Assembly (NCBI GenBank): GCA_037962975.1
Contig: CM075672.1
Coordinates: 60,210,501-60,274,500, forward strand
Reading direction: 5' to 3'
DNA length: 64,000 nt
Source: Clitoria ternatea
Lineage: Eukaryota; Streptophyta; Magnoliopsida; Fabales; Fabaceae
Below are positions 22,237-35,185 of this stretch, in pieces. Numbering within the stretch: the stretch's first letter is position 1; the number at the start of each line of letters is the position of its first letter. Position numbers and translations under genes: made by a program. A model generated the notes under the pieces. It was not told the DNA's origin. It ran no database searches and saw only the letters and a list, made by a program, of their open reading frames with translations.

Positions 22237-22996
22237 TGATTGCAAAGCTATGTTTTGGGCATTTGTTTACGTTTCATGATGGCATGTTTTTCATTCTGCA
22301 AAAGCTTTTAAAAATTTCAATTTATGAAATCGTTTTCTTGTTATAAGCTTTATGTTCTGTTTTACGAAATTGTTTGCGAAACTTGTTTTGAAAAACATTC
22401 AAGCATGTTATGTATGATATAATATCATGATTCGTATGCTCATATGTTTTCTGTAAATTGTATGAGATACTGTTTATAGGCTTTCTCATTTGAAGTATGC
22501 ATTTATGTTATTTTAGAGGCTTGTATGATATTTACGTTTTCAATTTTCGTATGTGATACATGTGTTGAATTCGTTAATATTCTTTGTTGTCATACAAACT
22601 GTGTTTTGACAATGCGTTCATCTCCGAGCATGAAAAGTTCGTGCTGTGGGGCGTCAACTGATAAGGTTTAAGTGTTAAACCTTGGTTGTTCCTTAACCTA
22701 GGGTTCAAACGTTGAAACCTAGGCAGCCGTCATGAGAAAGGTACAATTTGAATTCTAGGTTTTAAAACCCTAGACGGCGCTGCCTACATGTGCCTTGACG
22801 GCTGTGTTGTGAAGTGTTCGCAACAAGGAATTAGGGTTTCAAAGTGGTTGAATCCCTAGCTGAAATTTTAGAGTTGTTAATGGTCAGTGGGACGTTCTGG
22901 CTAGGAAAGACTTGGTACTTAAGCGGTCACACCGGACCTACCTCTCTTTCCTGGGAACCAACCTGACTACAGTACTAAATTTTCGGGACCCCCGTA
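22237..22996 (+). other. F leader, first part, with long hairpins
   Basis: Untranslated leader between PBS and gag. It holds a perfect 9-bp stem with GTG loop (22663-22683, stem AAGGTTTAA) and a 12-bp stem with one mismatch and ACG loop (22697-22723, stem CCTAGGGTTCAA). A third CTAGGTTTTAAAACCCTAG inverted repeat lies near 22755. These may act in RNA packaging or dimerisation, which is inference. The leader continues after T3 at 34141. Confidence 0.75.
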
Positions 22997-24744
22997 TGTA
23001 ACACCCTAAATTAAACAAATCATAAGCAAGAAAATCAGGGGAAATTTTTTTTTTCACAATTAAAGGAAAATCAGAAGCACAGAAAATGAAAGGAAAAGAG
23101 AACAAGAGAGATAAAACCGATTCAGAGGAGATGACAGCGGAAGAAAAGGGAAATCGCTTAAGCGAACCATGCAGCTACGCATACCCGCTCAAGCGAAGGC
23201 TTCTCTCGGTATCTGCTCATTTCACTCGGCATTTCCGCACTCGGATTCCAACGCCTAATTTACTCGAAAGAATTCGATCTCAATTCACTCGGAAACGTAA
23301 TTTATTCCATAGCTTCAACAATTAGAATACATACACGAATAATACAGAAATGGTCCTCACTGGCTTTCACTCGGAATATATGGGAACCCTCTCACTCGGG
23401 ACAACCTTCGCGCCCCTTTTTGTCACTCGGGATATCTCGCCTAGTTTTCACTCGGTAACCATCACCTTCCTACTCTAAGCATCCTACTAAGCTAAGACTC
23501 ACTCAGATTCCTTTATTACCAATAGTTCACCACAATGGGGTCATCTACAGTCTAAGGTGTCACTCTCCATTCGGGAAAACCACCACTCAGCAAATTCTCA
23601 CTCGGGAATTATTGACTATTCTACGCTCGGGAGGATTCCTAGCAGTTGGTCGTTGGGGCAGTCTTCTACGTCAATCCCTACTCGGAGCTATCTGATTTTC
23701 ACTCACTCCGAACATCTAAATCTCTTCCACTCGGTTACAGAATCGTAAACTCACCCTCTAGACCATGAACTGGCTTCCTACACGCTGGGTTATGTTATTT
23801 CCTACACAATCGGAGATATGAACGCACATATATATATATAGATCACCCAGACATTTCACAACATGAGATAGACATGCGACGTGGCATAAGTATAGGCATA
23901 TATATATATAGAAGTGTATATCATGATTTTACAACCAAGAAGTCATGTTCCCGATCCAAGGAATTCAATTCTGATTTAAAGGCTAACAACAAAACACGAG
24001 CCGGCCAAGGCTTAACTCAAAACACTATATACAGGATATATACAGTCATGATATCTCATAGTGCAGCAACACTTCACCCGGCATTTCAGCTCCTCCTCCA
24101 CTCCTCATTTGCCACAGCAGGGGTGAGCATCTTAAATTTTAAATGATAGATACTGACTCAGGTTGCCTCACCTTTATATAACAATATATATATACACAGT
24201 TATACATGGCAACAACTATAGTCGGGGCAATACCAATCAGCCAGAACACACACAAGATCCTTACCAATCGGAATCCATCAGATATCACTCGGCCTTTCAC
24301 ACGCATCAACTTGATAATATCAACATACAACAATCAGTGGTAGTATATTGCGATACATGAATTAGAATGCTTCTATTGAATAATTATCAGTCAAAATCCA
24401 CAATCCTCACTCGGATATATATATATATATACAACTCTCCAATACATAACATACATTCATGGAATAGATTTCAATCAGCATTAACAGCATATACACACGA
24501 AATAGTACACTCGGTCATGAGGACATATATATATCATCTTACCAACACCGTCACAAGCATAGTTAATTCTATACAATATCCGTAGCAATATAGACACAGA
24601 ATATTCACTCGGTTATATACATTCACCATCTTATTAACACCTTCGCATGCATAACTAATTTCAAACAATATCAACAGTTACTAGGCATATAGCATTTCAC
24701 TCAGTTCCGCATTCATGTGTATCGGTTTAGACATTGCAACGTAG

Positions 24745-24990
24745 GCTCTCGGCCCTTTTTATACCTAGCTCTCAGCTATCAAATCAGCTCCCAGCTGCTT
24801 GGCCGTTTTACAGGTACCCAACCGTTTGTCCACAGGTGACACCAACGCTCTCAGCGCCAACGGAGGTGATCACAGGCAGCCCGAGTCCCACTCAGGGCTA
24901 CCTTGAGTCCCACTCAAGGATTTCATAGCGTCCCACGCTTTATAACCGATGGTAGTGTCCCACACTACGTGCTCTCAGCACAACGCATCC
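24745..24990 (-). repeat. Hairpin row with CCC/CTC loop in T3 left LTR
   Basis: Plus-strand reading: TAGCT-CTC-AGCTA, CAGCT-CCC-AGCTG, CGCT-CTC-AGCG, CCTTGAGT-CCC-ACTCAAGG, AGCGT-CCC-ACGCT, GTAGTGT-CCC-ACACTAC, GTGCT-CTC-AGCAC and CGCAT-CCC-ATGCG. All are perfect stems. In transcript sense the loops are GGG or GAG. The row is in the transcribed part of the LTR. Confidence 0.88.
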
Positions 24991-25945
24991 CATGCGCCAC
25001 ACGCGGATTCATCACACAACATAGTATTCATGCGCACAACCTTCACTCAGTTATACATATTTCACATACAGTCGGTAATACGCATTTCCAGGATTCCACA
25101 TATTTATTTAACACACACATACTTCCATGCAATCATCATCATAGCTCTATTAACAACATATAAGTCTAATGCAATCGGTGTCAATCAATATCAAGCTTCT
25201 ATCAGCGTTCTTATCAACTCAAGCATAACATGCACTCGGTACACCGCAGTATCAGAACTTACTCAACACAGGCATCCATATGAAGATCAACAGGTTCCAA
25301 CAAACATTTCAAATCAGTACAACATAATATGCAATTAGTATACAATAGTGTCAAGACTCAGTCAACACATGCATGCATACAAACATGAACGGATTCAACA
25401 AGCATTCCAGTCAACACAACGTAACATGCAATCGGGTTATAGGGTATCGGAATTCAAACAACGCATGCATCTTTAAGGACGATAATAACATGCAACACTC
25501 ACTCTCACTTGTCTCACACTCGGTTACTCCACATGCAAGTATTATTATACAACAGGATACAGAACTATCACTTCAACACTCGGAACCCATTCATGACCCA
25601 TGCATTTAACATGTAAGGTACTCCCCCTACCAACTATGAGATTCCGAGAGACTTTTCTGCTTGGGTGTTGGTTCCCTTCTTCGCTGCTTCACTCAACGCT
25701 TCCACTCGCTTAGCCTTTATTTGAACGCTACTGCCCTCCACGAGTGGTGCAGGGTTGTTTCTGCTTCTGCTTCGACGCTCGTCTTCTACTCGTGTGAGGG
25801 AGCTCTGACTCCTCTGTAGCACCGTCACTCGGCTTCCGAAATAGGGAATGAAACAGAGAGCAGAGAAGGAGAAGAGAAGAAGAAAGAAGAAGAAGAAACT
25901 CGCAGGGAACTCTGAAGAACGAATGGCAAGGAGAACCATCGTCCA

Positions 25946-25953
25946 CTTATAAA
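25946..25953 (-). promoter_or_regulatory. TATA box candidate of T3 LTR (left copy)
   Basis: CTTATAAA on the plus strand, TTTATAAG in sense, followed in sense by a purine/pyrimidine-biased leader. The same site is at 33906-33913 in the right copy. Confidence 0.5.
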
Positions 25954-26175
25954 CACATGCATGAGGGAAGGAATGGTGGGGTGGGAAAACGTGAGGAGCA
26001 GTCTGCTCATGTTACCCAGTCCCATTAGCACCCACTAAGGTCAATCCTCCCTTTAAATCAGCACACCTTTTGATTAATTAAATTAATGGTACTTAATAAG
26101 CAAATTCCCACTTTTGAAATTATTACTCTAATGGCTTTATTCACTCGGTACTTTATTAAAATTTGGGATGTTACA

Positions 26176-26195
26176 GTTCTCCCCCACTTCAAAAG
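26176..26195 (-). other. T3 polypurine tract
   Basis: Sense reading AAGTGGGGGAGAAC directly before TGTAACATCCC of the 3' LTR, matching T1. Confidence 0.85.
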
Positions 26196-29100
26196 AATTT
26201 CGTCCTCGAAATTTAGTCGGTAACTCACCTTGGTCAAATAACTCGGGGTACTGCTGCCTCATGGCATCCTCGCGCTTCCAGGTATAAGAGGCATACCCGT
26301 CCTGCTACCATTCCACTTCAACCAGTTGCACATTCTTACTCCTTAATCGCTTTACCGATCGGTCCACGATCCTAGTCGGTATAGTTGCAGTGGTCAGATC
26401 TTCCTTGATTTCCACCTCATCATCAGGCATTGTGTGAGTAGAATCTGGCAGGTACTTCCTTAGTTGAGACACATGAAATACGTCATGCAATCGAGATAAA
26501 TGAGTCGGTAATGCTATTTGGTATGCCATGGAGCTGACTCGTTTCAACACTTCATAAGGCCCAATGTATCGAGGGCTCAGTTTTCTGCTTTTCAAGGCTC
26601 GCCCGACCCCTTTACTCAGTGAAGTCCTTAAAAACACCTTGTCTCCGACTAAAAATTCCAATGGTCTGATCCGTTTGTCATGGTAGCTCTTTTGCCTATC
26701 TTGAGACACCTTCATCTTTTCTCTTATTACCCGGATCTGCTCTGAAGTTTGCTTCACAACCACTGGTCCCAATAGCAGACTCTCACCCATTTCCGACCAG
26801 CAAAGCGGGGTTCGGCATCTTCGACCATACAGTGCTTCGTAGGGTGCCATGCCAATACTATTGTGATGGCTGTTGTTGTACGTGAACTCGATCAGGGGAA
26901 GGTATTGCTCCCAATCCCCACCGTGCTCTAACACACACGCCCTTAGTAAGTCCTCTAAGCTCTGGATTGTTCGCTCGGATTTCCCATCAGATTGGGGGTG
27001 GTAAGCAGAACTAAGCCAAAGTTTTATACCCATTTCCTGGTGCAGACTGGTCCAAAACCGGGACGTGTACCTAGGATCCCTATCTGATATGATGGAAGTC
27101 GGTATACCATACAGTCGGACAACTCGCAAATATAAATCTGAGCTAACCTATGCATCGGGTACTTCATGTTCACAGGCAAGAAGTGTGCACTCTTCGTCAT
27201 TCGGTCAACAATGACCCAAATCGCATCATGGCCCGCTCGGTTTTTGGGCAATCCCATGACAAAGTCCATGGCAATTGAGTCCCATTTCCACACGGGAATC
27301 TCCAGGGGTTGTAATGCACCGTATGGCTTCTGGTGCTCCACTTTCGACTTCTGACAGGTGATGCACTGAGCCACATATTCCGCCACGTTCCTTTTCAATC
27401 CGGGCCACCAGAACTGAGTTCTCAGGTCATGGTACATCTTCGTGGCACCCGGGTGGATACTTAGCAGGCTCTTGTGAGCTTCATCAAGTACCATTCTTCT
27501 CAATTCTCCTCCACTTGGCACGTACATTCTGTTTCTTACTCGGAAGATTCCATCTGATCCTTTGGTTAAGGACAAGTCCTTACCTCGGGCCTGAGTCTCC
27601 TTCATCTCAGCCAAGTAGGAATCTGACTGCTGTTACTCACACACGGATTTTAGGAATTCATTGGTAATCCTCAGCGTGCCGATCATCATCTTCCGAGAAG
27701 AGGGGGTGACAACGTGTAAGTTCATGTCTCGGAACTGTTCCAATAGCTCTACCTCCTTCACCATCATCACTGCTACATAAAGGGATTTCCAACTCAACGC
27801 GTCGGCAACAACGTTTGCCTTACCCGGATGGTACCTTAGCTCGAAATCATAATCTTTTAAAAATTCCATCCATCTCCTCTGCCTCATGTTCAGCTCCTTC
27901 TGGTCAAATAAGTATCTGAGGCTCTTGTGATCACTGTATACTTCAAATCTGGACCCGAACAAATAATGCCTCCAGATTTTTAATGCGAACACCACAGCTG
28001 CCAATTCTAGGTCGTGAGTCGGATAATGCTGCTTGTGAGGTCTCAATTGCCAAGACGCATACGCTATCACTCGGTCTTTCTGCATCAACACGCATCCTAA
28101 TCTGAGTCCTGATGCATCACAGTAAACCACGAAGTTCTCTTGCAAGTCAGGTAATGCCAGTACTGGAGCAGTCGTCAACTTGTCCTTTAGCTCTCGGAAA
28201 CTGTGCTTGCACTCGGGACTCCATACGAAGGGAATGTTTTTCCGAGTTAATTTAGTCAGTGGCGAGGCCAACTTAGAAAAACCTTCAATAAATCTTCTAT
28301 AATAACCTGCCAGGCCCATAAAGCTCCTTATCTCCGAGACCGACTTGGGTCTCTCCCATGCCATTACAGCTGCCACCTTTGAAGGGTCCACCGAGACACC
28401 TTCCTCGAAAATCATATGTCCGAGGAAATGGATTTTATCTATCCAGAAGTCGCATTTCAAAAGTTTTGCAAACAACTGCTTCTCCTTCAATACTTGAAGT
28501 ACCGCTCAGAGATGCTCCTCATGCTCCTCAGGAGTCTTGGAGTAAATTAGGATGTCATCAATGAAAACAACTACGAATTGGTCTAAATACGGGTAGAATA
28601 TGCTGTTCATGTAATTCATGAAGACAGCAGGGGCGTTCGTCACACCAAACAGCATCACTACATACTCGTAGTGACCATACCGAGTCCTAAAGGCAGTTTT
28701 TGGAATATCCGACTCCTTCACTCGGATTTGGTGGTATCCCGATCGCAGGTTAATTTTTGAGAAAATTGAGGCTCCACGCAGTTGGTCAATGAGGTTATCA
28801 ATTCTGGGCAACGGGTACCGATTCTTAATCGTGAGTTTATTTAGCTGTCGGTAGTCTATACAAAGCCTCATGCTGCCATCCTTCTTCTTAACGAGCAGTA
28901 CAGGTGCGCCCCAAGGTGATACACTCGGCCTAATGAATTGTTTTCCGAGTAACTCATCTACTTGCTTCTTCAGCTCGGCCAATTCAGTTGAGGACATTCT
29001 ATAAGGTGCACTGGAGACTGGCTCGGCTCCAGGGATCAGGTCTATAGAGAATTCAACTTCTCTATTGGGAGGGACACTCGGTACGTCTTCAGGAAACACC

Positions 29101-29564
29101 TCTGGGAATTCACAGACAGTTGGGATTTCGTTGACTCGGGTTTTACTCTCACCCTTGGTTAGACAAAGCATCATAAACAGTTGGGTTATACCTTGTGCTG
29201 TGTCGTCCTCATTGTGCTGCCTCAGGAAGATTATCCTTCGATTTCTGCAATCCACTAACACCTTGTTGGCTGAAAGCCAATCTATTCCGAGCACAATATC
29301 CAGATCCTTTAAAGTTATGCACACCAAATCGAAAGTGAAACTCTAATCACACAGCACAAATGTCACATCCTTACATACTGACGATGTCAACACTTTAGGG
29401 CCAGTCGGATTGGCCACTTCCAAAGTCCGATCCATAAATACAGTCGGTAACTTTAAACGCTTTACACACTCATCAGCTATAAAAGAATGGGTGGCTGCCG
29501 AATCGAAAACAACATTAAGTGTATGACTACCGAGTGAGCACTTACATTGTACCAGGTCATTTGC
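26196..29564 (-). pseudogene. T3 protease, RT, RNase H, integrase
   Basis: Pol of the T3 element, closely similar to T1 pol. RT has MPFGVTNAPAVF changed to MLFGVTNAPAVF, and FIDDILIYSK. RNase H has YCDASGLRLGCVLM. The integrase zinc region ends CITCQKSK, and the DDE core has ISDRDPRYTS and PQSDGKSERT. Stops break the frame near 29345, 28503, 27632 and 26312, and a frameshift lies near 27125 within integrase. The chromodomain-like tail WKREDAMRQQYPELF follows at about 26250. It lies downstream of gag in the same frame after a stop at 29565. Confidence 0.92.
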
Positions 29565-30641
29565 TTATGCAGCATCCTCTGCGTTGATGGCGTAGACTCT
29601 TCCCACTGTTGGTCGGTCGGCATTCTTCTCTCGGTTACTTGAAGCAAGCATTATGTTTCCTCTGGCTCTGTTGTCTCCGCCGCCCGATCGTCGGTTATCA
29701 TTCACTCGGTTTCTCCCTTGGGAACCTCCTTGACGTACGCTGGTGTTTGCTTGATGGAGTTGGGGGCAATCAGGGCGAATGTGTCCTCTTTTATTACAAT
29801 GGAAGCACACCATTTCACCATTGCTGTTGCAGTCTCGGGCATAGTGGCTTCCTCCACACTTGAAAGATTTTCCGTCTCCCATCACTGGTCGTCTTTCAGA
29901 CTGATTCCGTCCTCCAAATCTGGAAAAAGACTTGTTTCTACCAACGTTGTTTGGCCTTTTGAAGCGGGATTGCTGGGGCCTCAAAGAATGGTTAGCTCTG
30001 CTGCTCTGGCCTGAATGGGCCTTGTCATCCTCCTCAAATATCCTACACTTGTTTACTAATGCAGGAAAACTCCGTATCTCTTGGTATCTACAAGCTCTCT
30101 TAATATCAGATCTTAACCCATTCTCAAACTTAAGGCACTTGGAACTTTCCATCCCAGGCTGTTGGAAAGGTGGGTAGAATAGGCACAACTCTTCAAATCT
30201 GGTCGCGTACTCCTCCACAGTCATGGAGCCTTGTTTCAACTCCATAAACTCCAACTCCTTCTGACTCCTTACTGTGTCGGGGAAGTACTTCTCCAAGAAG
30301 CATGTCTTGAAATCGTTCCATGTTAGCTGAGTATCATCATCAGGGAATCGGTTTCTGGCTATCTTCCACCAGTTTTCTGCCTCGTCTCGCAGCATGTACA
30401 CTGCACACTCTACCTTCTGGGCCTCGGTACAGCGAAGACCCCCAAAAATCCTTTCTAGCTCCTGAGTCCACTTAAAAGCCGCTTCAGGATTCTGTCCTCC
30501 TAGAAATTCACTCGGCTTCCTCTTCAGGAAGCGGTCTAGCACTTGGCCCTCCTCAGCTCGAGGCTGGCCCTGCCTCTCAAACACGTCCGCAAAGCGTTGG
30601 AATGTTGTGGCTATAGCCTCCATGCTTTGACGATGCGTCAT
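29565..30641 (-). CDS. T3 gag (open 358-codon frame)
   Basis: Capsid and nucleocapsid protein that packages element RNA. The start MTHRQSMEAIATTFQRFADV lies about 280 bp after the PBS. The retrotransposon gag core is visible around residues 60-180 (AFKWTQELERIFGG, ENWWKIARNRFP, FLEKYFPDTVRSQKELEFM). An Arg/Ser/Gly-rich linker follows, then CGGSHYARDC and a CX2CX4HX4C knuckle CFHCNKRGHIRPDC. The stop at 29565 occurs within the gag-protease junction (RVYAINAEDAA), where T1 reads through, so gag is intact but uncoupled from pol. Confidence 0.88.
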   Translation of the reverse strand: MTHRQSMEAIATTFQRFADVFERQGQPRAEEGQVLDRFLKRKPSEFLGGQNPEAAFKWTQELERIFGGLRCTEAQKVECAVYMLRDEAENWWKIARNRFPDDDTQLTWNDFKTCFLEKYFPDTVRSQKELEFMELKQGSMTVEEYATRFEELCLFYPPFQQPGMESSKCLKFENGLRSDIKRACRYQEIRSFPALVNKCRIFEEDDKAHSGQSSRANHSLRPQQSRFKRPNNVGRNKSFSRFGGRNQSERRPVMGDGKSFKCGGSHYARDCNSNGEMVCFHCNKRGHIRPDCPQLHQANTSVRQGGSQGRNRVNDNRRSGGGDNRARGNIMLASSNREKNADRPTVGRVYAINAEDAA

Positions 30642-30903
30642 TCCTTATCTTGAAATTAACACCCTTCAAGGATAAGTATACCAAGCCACTTACCACCGAT
30701 CGGATTTCAGCCTAATGTTCAGTAACTTAGCACATCACACCATCTCTATATGCTACACAATCAATCGGACCAGGAGGGAACAACCTCCTATCCACAAGTC
30801 AATATCAATCAGGTTCAACTAACATCACAATCAGGATGACCACTCGGTCAGAAGCATACAACCGCTTACACTCAGTAAGCATGCCTTGGCCTTGGACCTT
30901 TCG

Positions 30904-30919
30904 GTCTGCTCTGATACCA
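30904..30919 (-). other. T3 primer binding site
   Basis: Minus strand TGGTATCAGAGCAGAC, three bases inside the 5' LTR end, complementary to initiator tRNA-Met. Confidence 0.88.
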
Positions 30920-30922
30920 AAA

Positions 30923-33900
30923 TGTAACACCCTAAATTAAACAAATCATAAGCAAGAAAATCAGGGGAAATTTTTTTTTTCACAATTAAAGGAAAATCAG
31001 AATGCCTTGGCACAAGAAAATGAAAGGAAAAGAGAACAAGAGAGATAAAACCGATTTAGAGGAGATGACAGCGCAAGAAAGGGGAAATCGCTTAAGCGTA
31101 CCACGCAGCTACGCATACCCACTCAAGCGAAGGCTTCTCTCGGTATCTGCTCATTTCACTCGGCATTTCCGCACTCGGATTCCAGCGCCTAATTTACTCG
31201 AAAGAATTCGATCTCAATTCACTCGGAAACGTAATTTATTCCACGGCTTCAACAATCAGAATACATACACAAATAAAACGGAAATGGTCCTCACTGGCTC
31301 TCACTCGGAATATATGGGAACCCTCTCACTCGGGACAACCTTCGCGCCCCTTTTTGTCACTCGGGATATGTTGCCTAGTTTTCACTCGGTAACCATCACC
31401 TTCCTACTCTAAGCATCCTACTAAGCTAAGACTCACTCAGATTCCTTTAATACCAATAGTTCACCACAGTGGGGTCATCTACAGTCTAAGGTGTCACTCT
31501 CCATTCAGGAAAACCACCACTCAGCAAATTCTCACTCGGGAATTATTGACTATTCTACGCTCGGGAGGATTCCTAGCAGTTGGTCGTTGGGGCAGTCTTC
31601 TACGTCAATCCCTACTCGGAGCTATCTGATTTTCACTCACTCCGAACATCTAAATCTCTTCCACTCGGTTACAGAATCATAAACTCACCCTCTAGACCAT
31701 GAACTGGCTTCCTACACGCTGGGTTATGTTATTTCCTACACAATCGGAGATATGAACGCACATATATATATATAGATCACCCTGACATTTCACAACATGA
31801 GATAGACATATGATGTGGCATAAGTATAGGCATATATATATATATATAGAAGTGTATATCATGATTTTACAACCAAGAAGTCATGTTCCTGATCCAAGGA
31901 ATTCAATTCTGATTTAAAGGCTAACAACAAAACACGAGCCGACCAAGGCTTAACTCAAAACACTATATACAGCATATGCACAGTCATGATATCTCATAGT
32001 GCAGCAATACTTCGCCCGGCATTTCAGCTCCTCCTCCACTCCTCATTACGAGAGATGTTCACTGAAAATTTGCCACAGCAGGGATGAGCATCTTAAATTT
32101 TAAATGATAGATACTGACTCAGGTTGCCTCACCTTTATACAACAATATATATATACACAATTATACATGGCAACAACTATAGTCGGGGTAATACCAATCA
32201 GCCAGAACACACACAAGATCCTTACCAATCGGAATCCATCAGATATCACTCGGCCTTTCACACGCATCAACTTGATAATATCAACATACAACAATCAGTG
32301 GTAGTATATTGCGATACGTGAATTAGAATGCTTCTATTGAACAATTATCAGTCAGAATCCATAATCCTCACTCGGATATATATATATATATACAACTCTC
32401 CAATACATAACATATATTCATGGAATAGATTCAATCAGCATTAACAGCATATACACACAGAATAGTACACTCGGTCATGAGGACATATATATATCATCTT
32501 ACCAACACCGTCACAAGCATAGTTAATTCTACACAACATCCGTAGCAATATAGACACAGAATATTCACTCGGTTATATACATTCACCATCTTATTAATAA
32601 CTTCGCATGCATAACCAATTTCAAACAATATCAACAGTTACTAGGCACATAGCATTTTACTTGGTTCCGTATTCATGTGTATCGGTTTAGATGTTGCAAC
32701 GTAGGCTCTCGGCCCTTTTTATACCTAGCTCTCAGCTATCAAATCAGCTCCCAGCTGCTTGGCCGTTTTACAGGTACCCAACCGTTTGCCCACAGGTGAC
32801 ACCAACGCTCTCAGCGCCAATGGAGGTGATCACAGGCAGCCTGAGTCCCACTCAGGGCTACCTTGAGTCCCACTCAAGGATTTCATAGCGTCCCACGCTT
32901 TATAACCGATGGTAGTGTCCCACACTACGTGCTCTCAGCACAACGCATCCCATGCGCCACACGCGGATTCATCACACAACATAGTATTCATGCCCACAAC
33001 CTTCACTCAGTTATACATATTTCACATGCAGTCGGTAATACGCATTTCCAGGATTCCACATATTTATTTAACACACACATACTTCCATGCAATCATCATC
33101 ATAGCTCTATTAACAACATATAAGTCCAATGCAATCGGTGTCAATCAATATCAAGCTTCTATCAGCGTTCTTATCAACTCAAGCATAACATGCACTCGGT
33201 ATACCGTAGTATCAGAACTTACTCAACACAGGCATCCATATGAAGATCAACAGGTTCCAACAAACATTTCAAATCAGTACAACATAATATGCAATCGGTA
33301 TACAATAATGTCAAGACTCAGTCAACACATGCATGCATACGAACATGAACGGATTCAACAAGCATTCCAGTCAACACAACGTAACATGCAATCGGGTTAT
33401 AAGGTATCGGAATTCAAACAACGCATGCATCTTTAAGGACGATAATAACATGCAACACTCACTCTCACTTGTCTCATACTCGGTTACTCCACATGCAAGT
33501 ATTATTATACAACAGGATACAGAACTATCACTTCAACACTCGGAACCCATTCATAACCCATGCATTTAACATGTAAGGTACTCCCCCTACCAACTACTAG
33601 ATTCCGAGAGACTTTTCTGCTTGGGTGTTGGTTCTCTTCTTCGCTGCTTCACTCAATGCTTCCACTCGCTTAGCCTTTATTTGAACGCTACTGCCCTCCA
33701 TGAGTGGTGCAGGGTTGTTTCTGCTTCTGCTTCGATGCTCGTCTTCTACTCGTGTGAGGGAGCTCTGACTCCTCTGCAGCATCGTCACTCGGCTTCTGAA
33801 ACAGGGAATGAAACAGAGAGCAGAGAAGGAGAAGAGAAGAAGAAAGAAGAAGAAGAAACTTGCAGGGAACTCTGAAGAACGAATGGCAAGGAGAACCATC

Positions 33901-34135
33901 GTCCACTTATAAACACATGCATGAGGGAAGGAATGGTGGGGTGGGAAAACGTGAGGAGCAGTCTGCTCACGTCACCCAGTCCCATCAGCACCCACTAAGG
34001 TCAATCCTCCCTTTAAATCAGCACACCTTTTGATTAATTAAATTAATGGTATTTAATAAGCAAATTCCCACTTCTGAAATTATTACTCTAATGGCTTTAT
34101 TCACTCGGTACTTTATTAAAATTTGGGATGTTACA
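30923..34135 (-). repeat. T3 5' LTR (right copy)
   Basis: About 3.21 kb, near-identical to 22997-26175 with scattered substitutions and a few small indels (near 31000 and 32050). It carries the same TATA candidate, hairpin row (32700-32960) and TCACTCGG words. Confidence 0.93.
32700..32960 (-). repeat. Hairpin row in T3 right LTR
   Basis: Same row as in the left LTR. One stem is improved: CCTGAGT-CCC-ACTCAGG is a perfect 7-bp stem here, against CCCGAGT on the left. Confidence 0.88.
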
Positions 34136-34140
34136 CCGTA

Positions 34141-35185
34141 CATTCTCTGCGTAGCGCCTTATTACCGACCCACGTGTTTAATGGCCCGTTTAAAAAATTA
34201 AGTTTTTTAAATGCTTTCAAATGGGTTATAATTAATTAATTAACACGTTGCATGGTGAATGGTTATGGTCTTAGTTATTTTATTTAAATTTAGCCTGCGT
34301 GTTGTGCCTCTCTTCATTCTGTTGTATTTCTTTTCTCAACCCTTCACTCGTATGTAAAGCGAGTTTCTTTAAAATCTTGTAATCTTGATCGAGGCAACAA
34401 AGTAGAGACCTAGAAGAAAACTAGAGTGGTGACTCTAAGCGCTTTTGTCTTTGAAAGGAACCAATGAGTGGTGACTCCAAGAGGATGGTGGGTTCAAGAA
34501 GTAGGACTTCATGAAGCCTTGGCATATAGTTCCTTTAGGTTTATTTATTTATTTATTTATTCTTCTAGGAAGACCATAACCATCTCATAATTTCGTTTGC
34601 ATGCTTTGGGGATAATTTTATTGCGTTAAAGCGTTTAACAAAGACGGTAATTTAAAATAAATTAAAATCCCTCAAAATAATAAGTTACAAACGCCTTCCA
34701 ATAAGTACACTCGTCAATACTAATGTCAATGAATAGTGGGTCTGCCAAAGCAGGGTACTATCATTTATATTAGTAAGACGCGATGGGATAATTGTAATAT
34801 CCAAAATGTTTTATTGGGTTTTAACTTACTAAGTTATCAATTGGATTGAATAAACTTAGAGGCGTATACATTGGGCTAAACTTTCATAAGTTGAATGATC
34901 GGTAATGGTTACCTAACCCAATGTCTAAGAGTTGTATAAGATACAATTGGAAAGGAGTTTCCTACCTAAATAACCAAATGTTAAGTGATCAGCCAAAGCT
35001 GACTTAACATTAGGCCAAATATGGATCTTTGCCCACTAGAAAATCTTCCAACGGGATTTTCTGATTCGTAGAGGGTAATTTTATTTTGAATCAAAATAGT
35101 GGGAGACGTGTTTAATTTTAAGACCAAAAATTAAATATTTTTTTTAATTGATACTTACTACATATCTTTCTGTTTTAGATAACCA
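34141..35185 (+). other. F leader, second part
   Basis: Continuation of the copia F leader after T3. AT-rich, no ORF of note. A TTTA repeat occurs near 34540. It leads into the gag ATG at 35186. Confidence 0.7.

Larger units (their letters stand above)
22997..26175 (-). repeat. T3 3' LTR (left copy)
   Basis: About 3.18 kb, plus-strand TGTAACACCC to GGGATGTTACA. TCACTCGG words are dense throughout. A CTTATAAA stretch (25946-25953, minus-strand TATA) lies about 225 bp from the sense start. The hairpin row is at 24745-24990. Compared with the right copy it lacks about 24 bp next to the GCCACAGCAGGGGTGAGC block near 24110. Confidence 0.93.
22997..34135 (-). mobile_element. T3: complete Tekay/Del-like element on the minus strand
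   Basis: The whole 11.1-kb element is present: 3' LTR 22997-26175, polypurine tract, integrase to gag, PBS, 5' LTR 30923-34135. Target-site duplication CCGTA is exact on both sides (22992-22996 and 34136-34140). It is inserted in the leader of F, so it is younger than F. Its coding frame has several nonsense codons and one frameshift, so it is not autonomous. Confidence 0.95.

Noticed and set aside
22997..26175. Many short ORFs repeated in both T3 LTRs (for example 24903-25163)
   Set aside because: They are preserved only because the LTRs are near-identical. The codon content reflects hairpins and TCACTCGG words.
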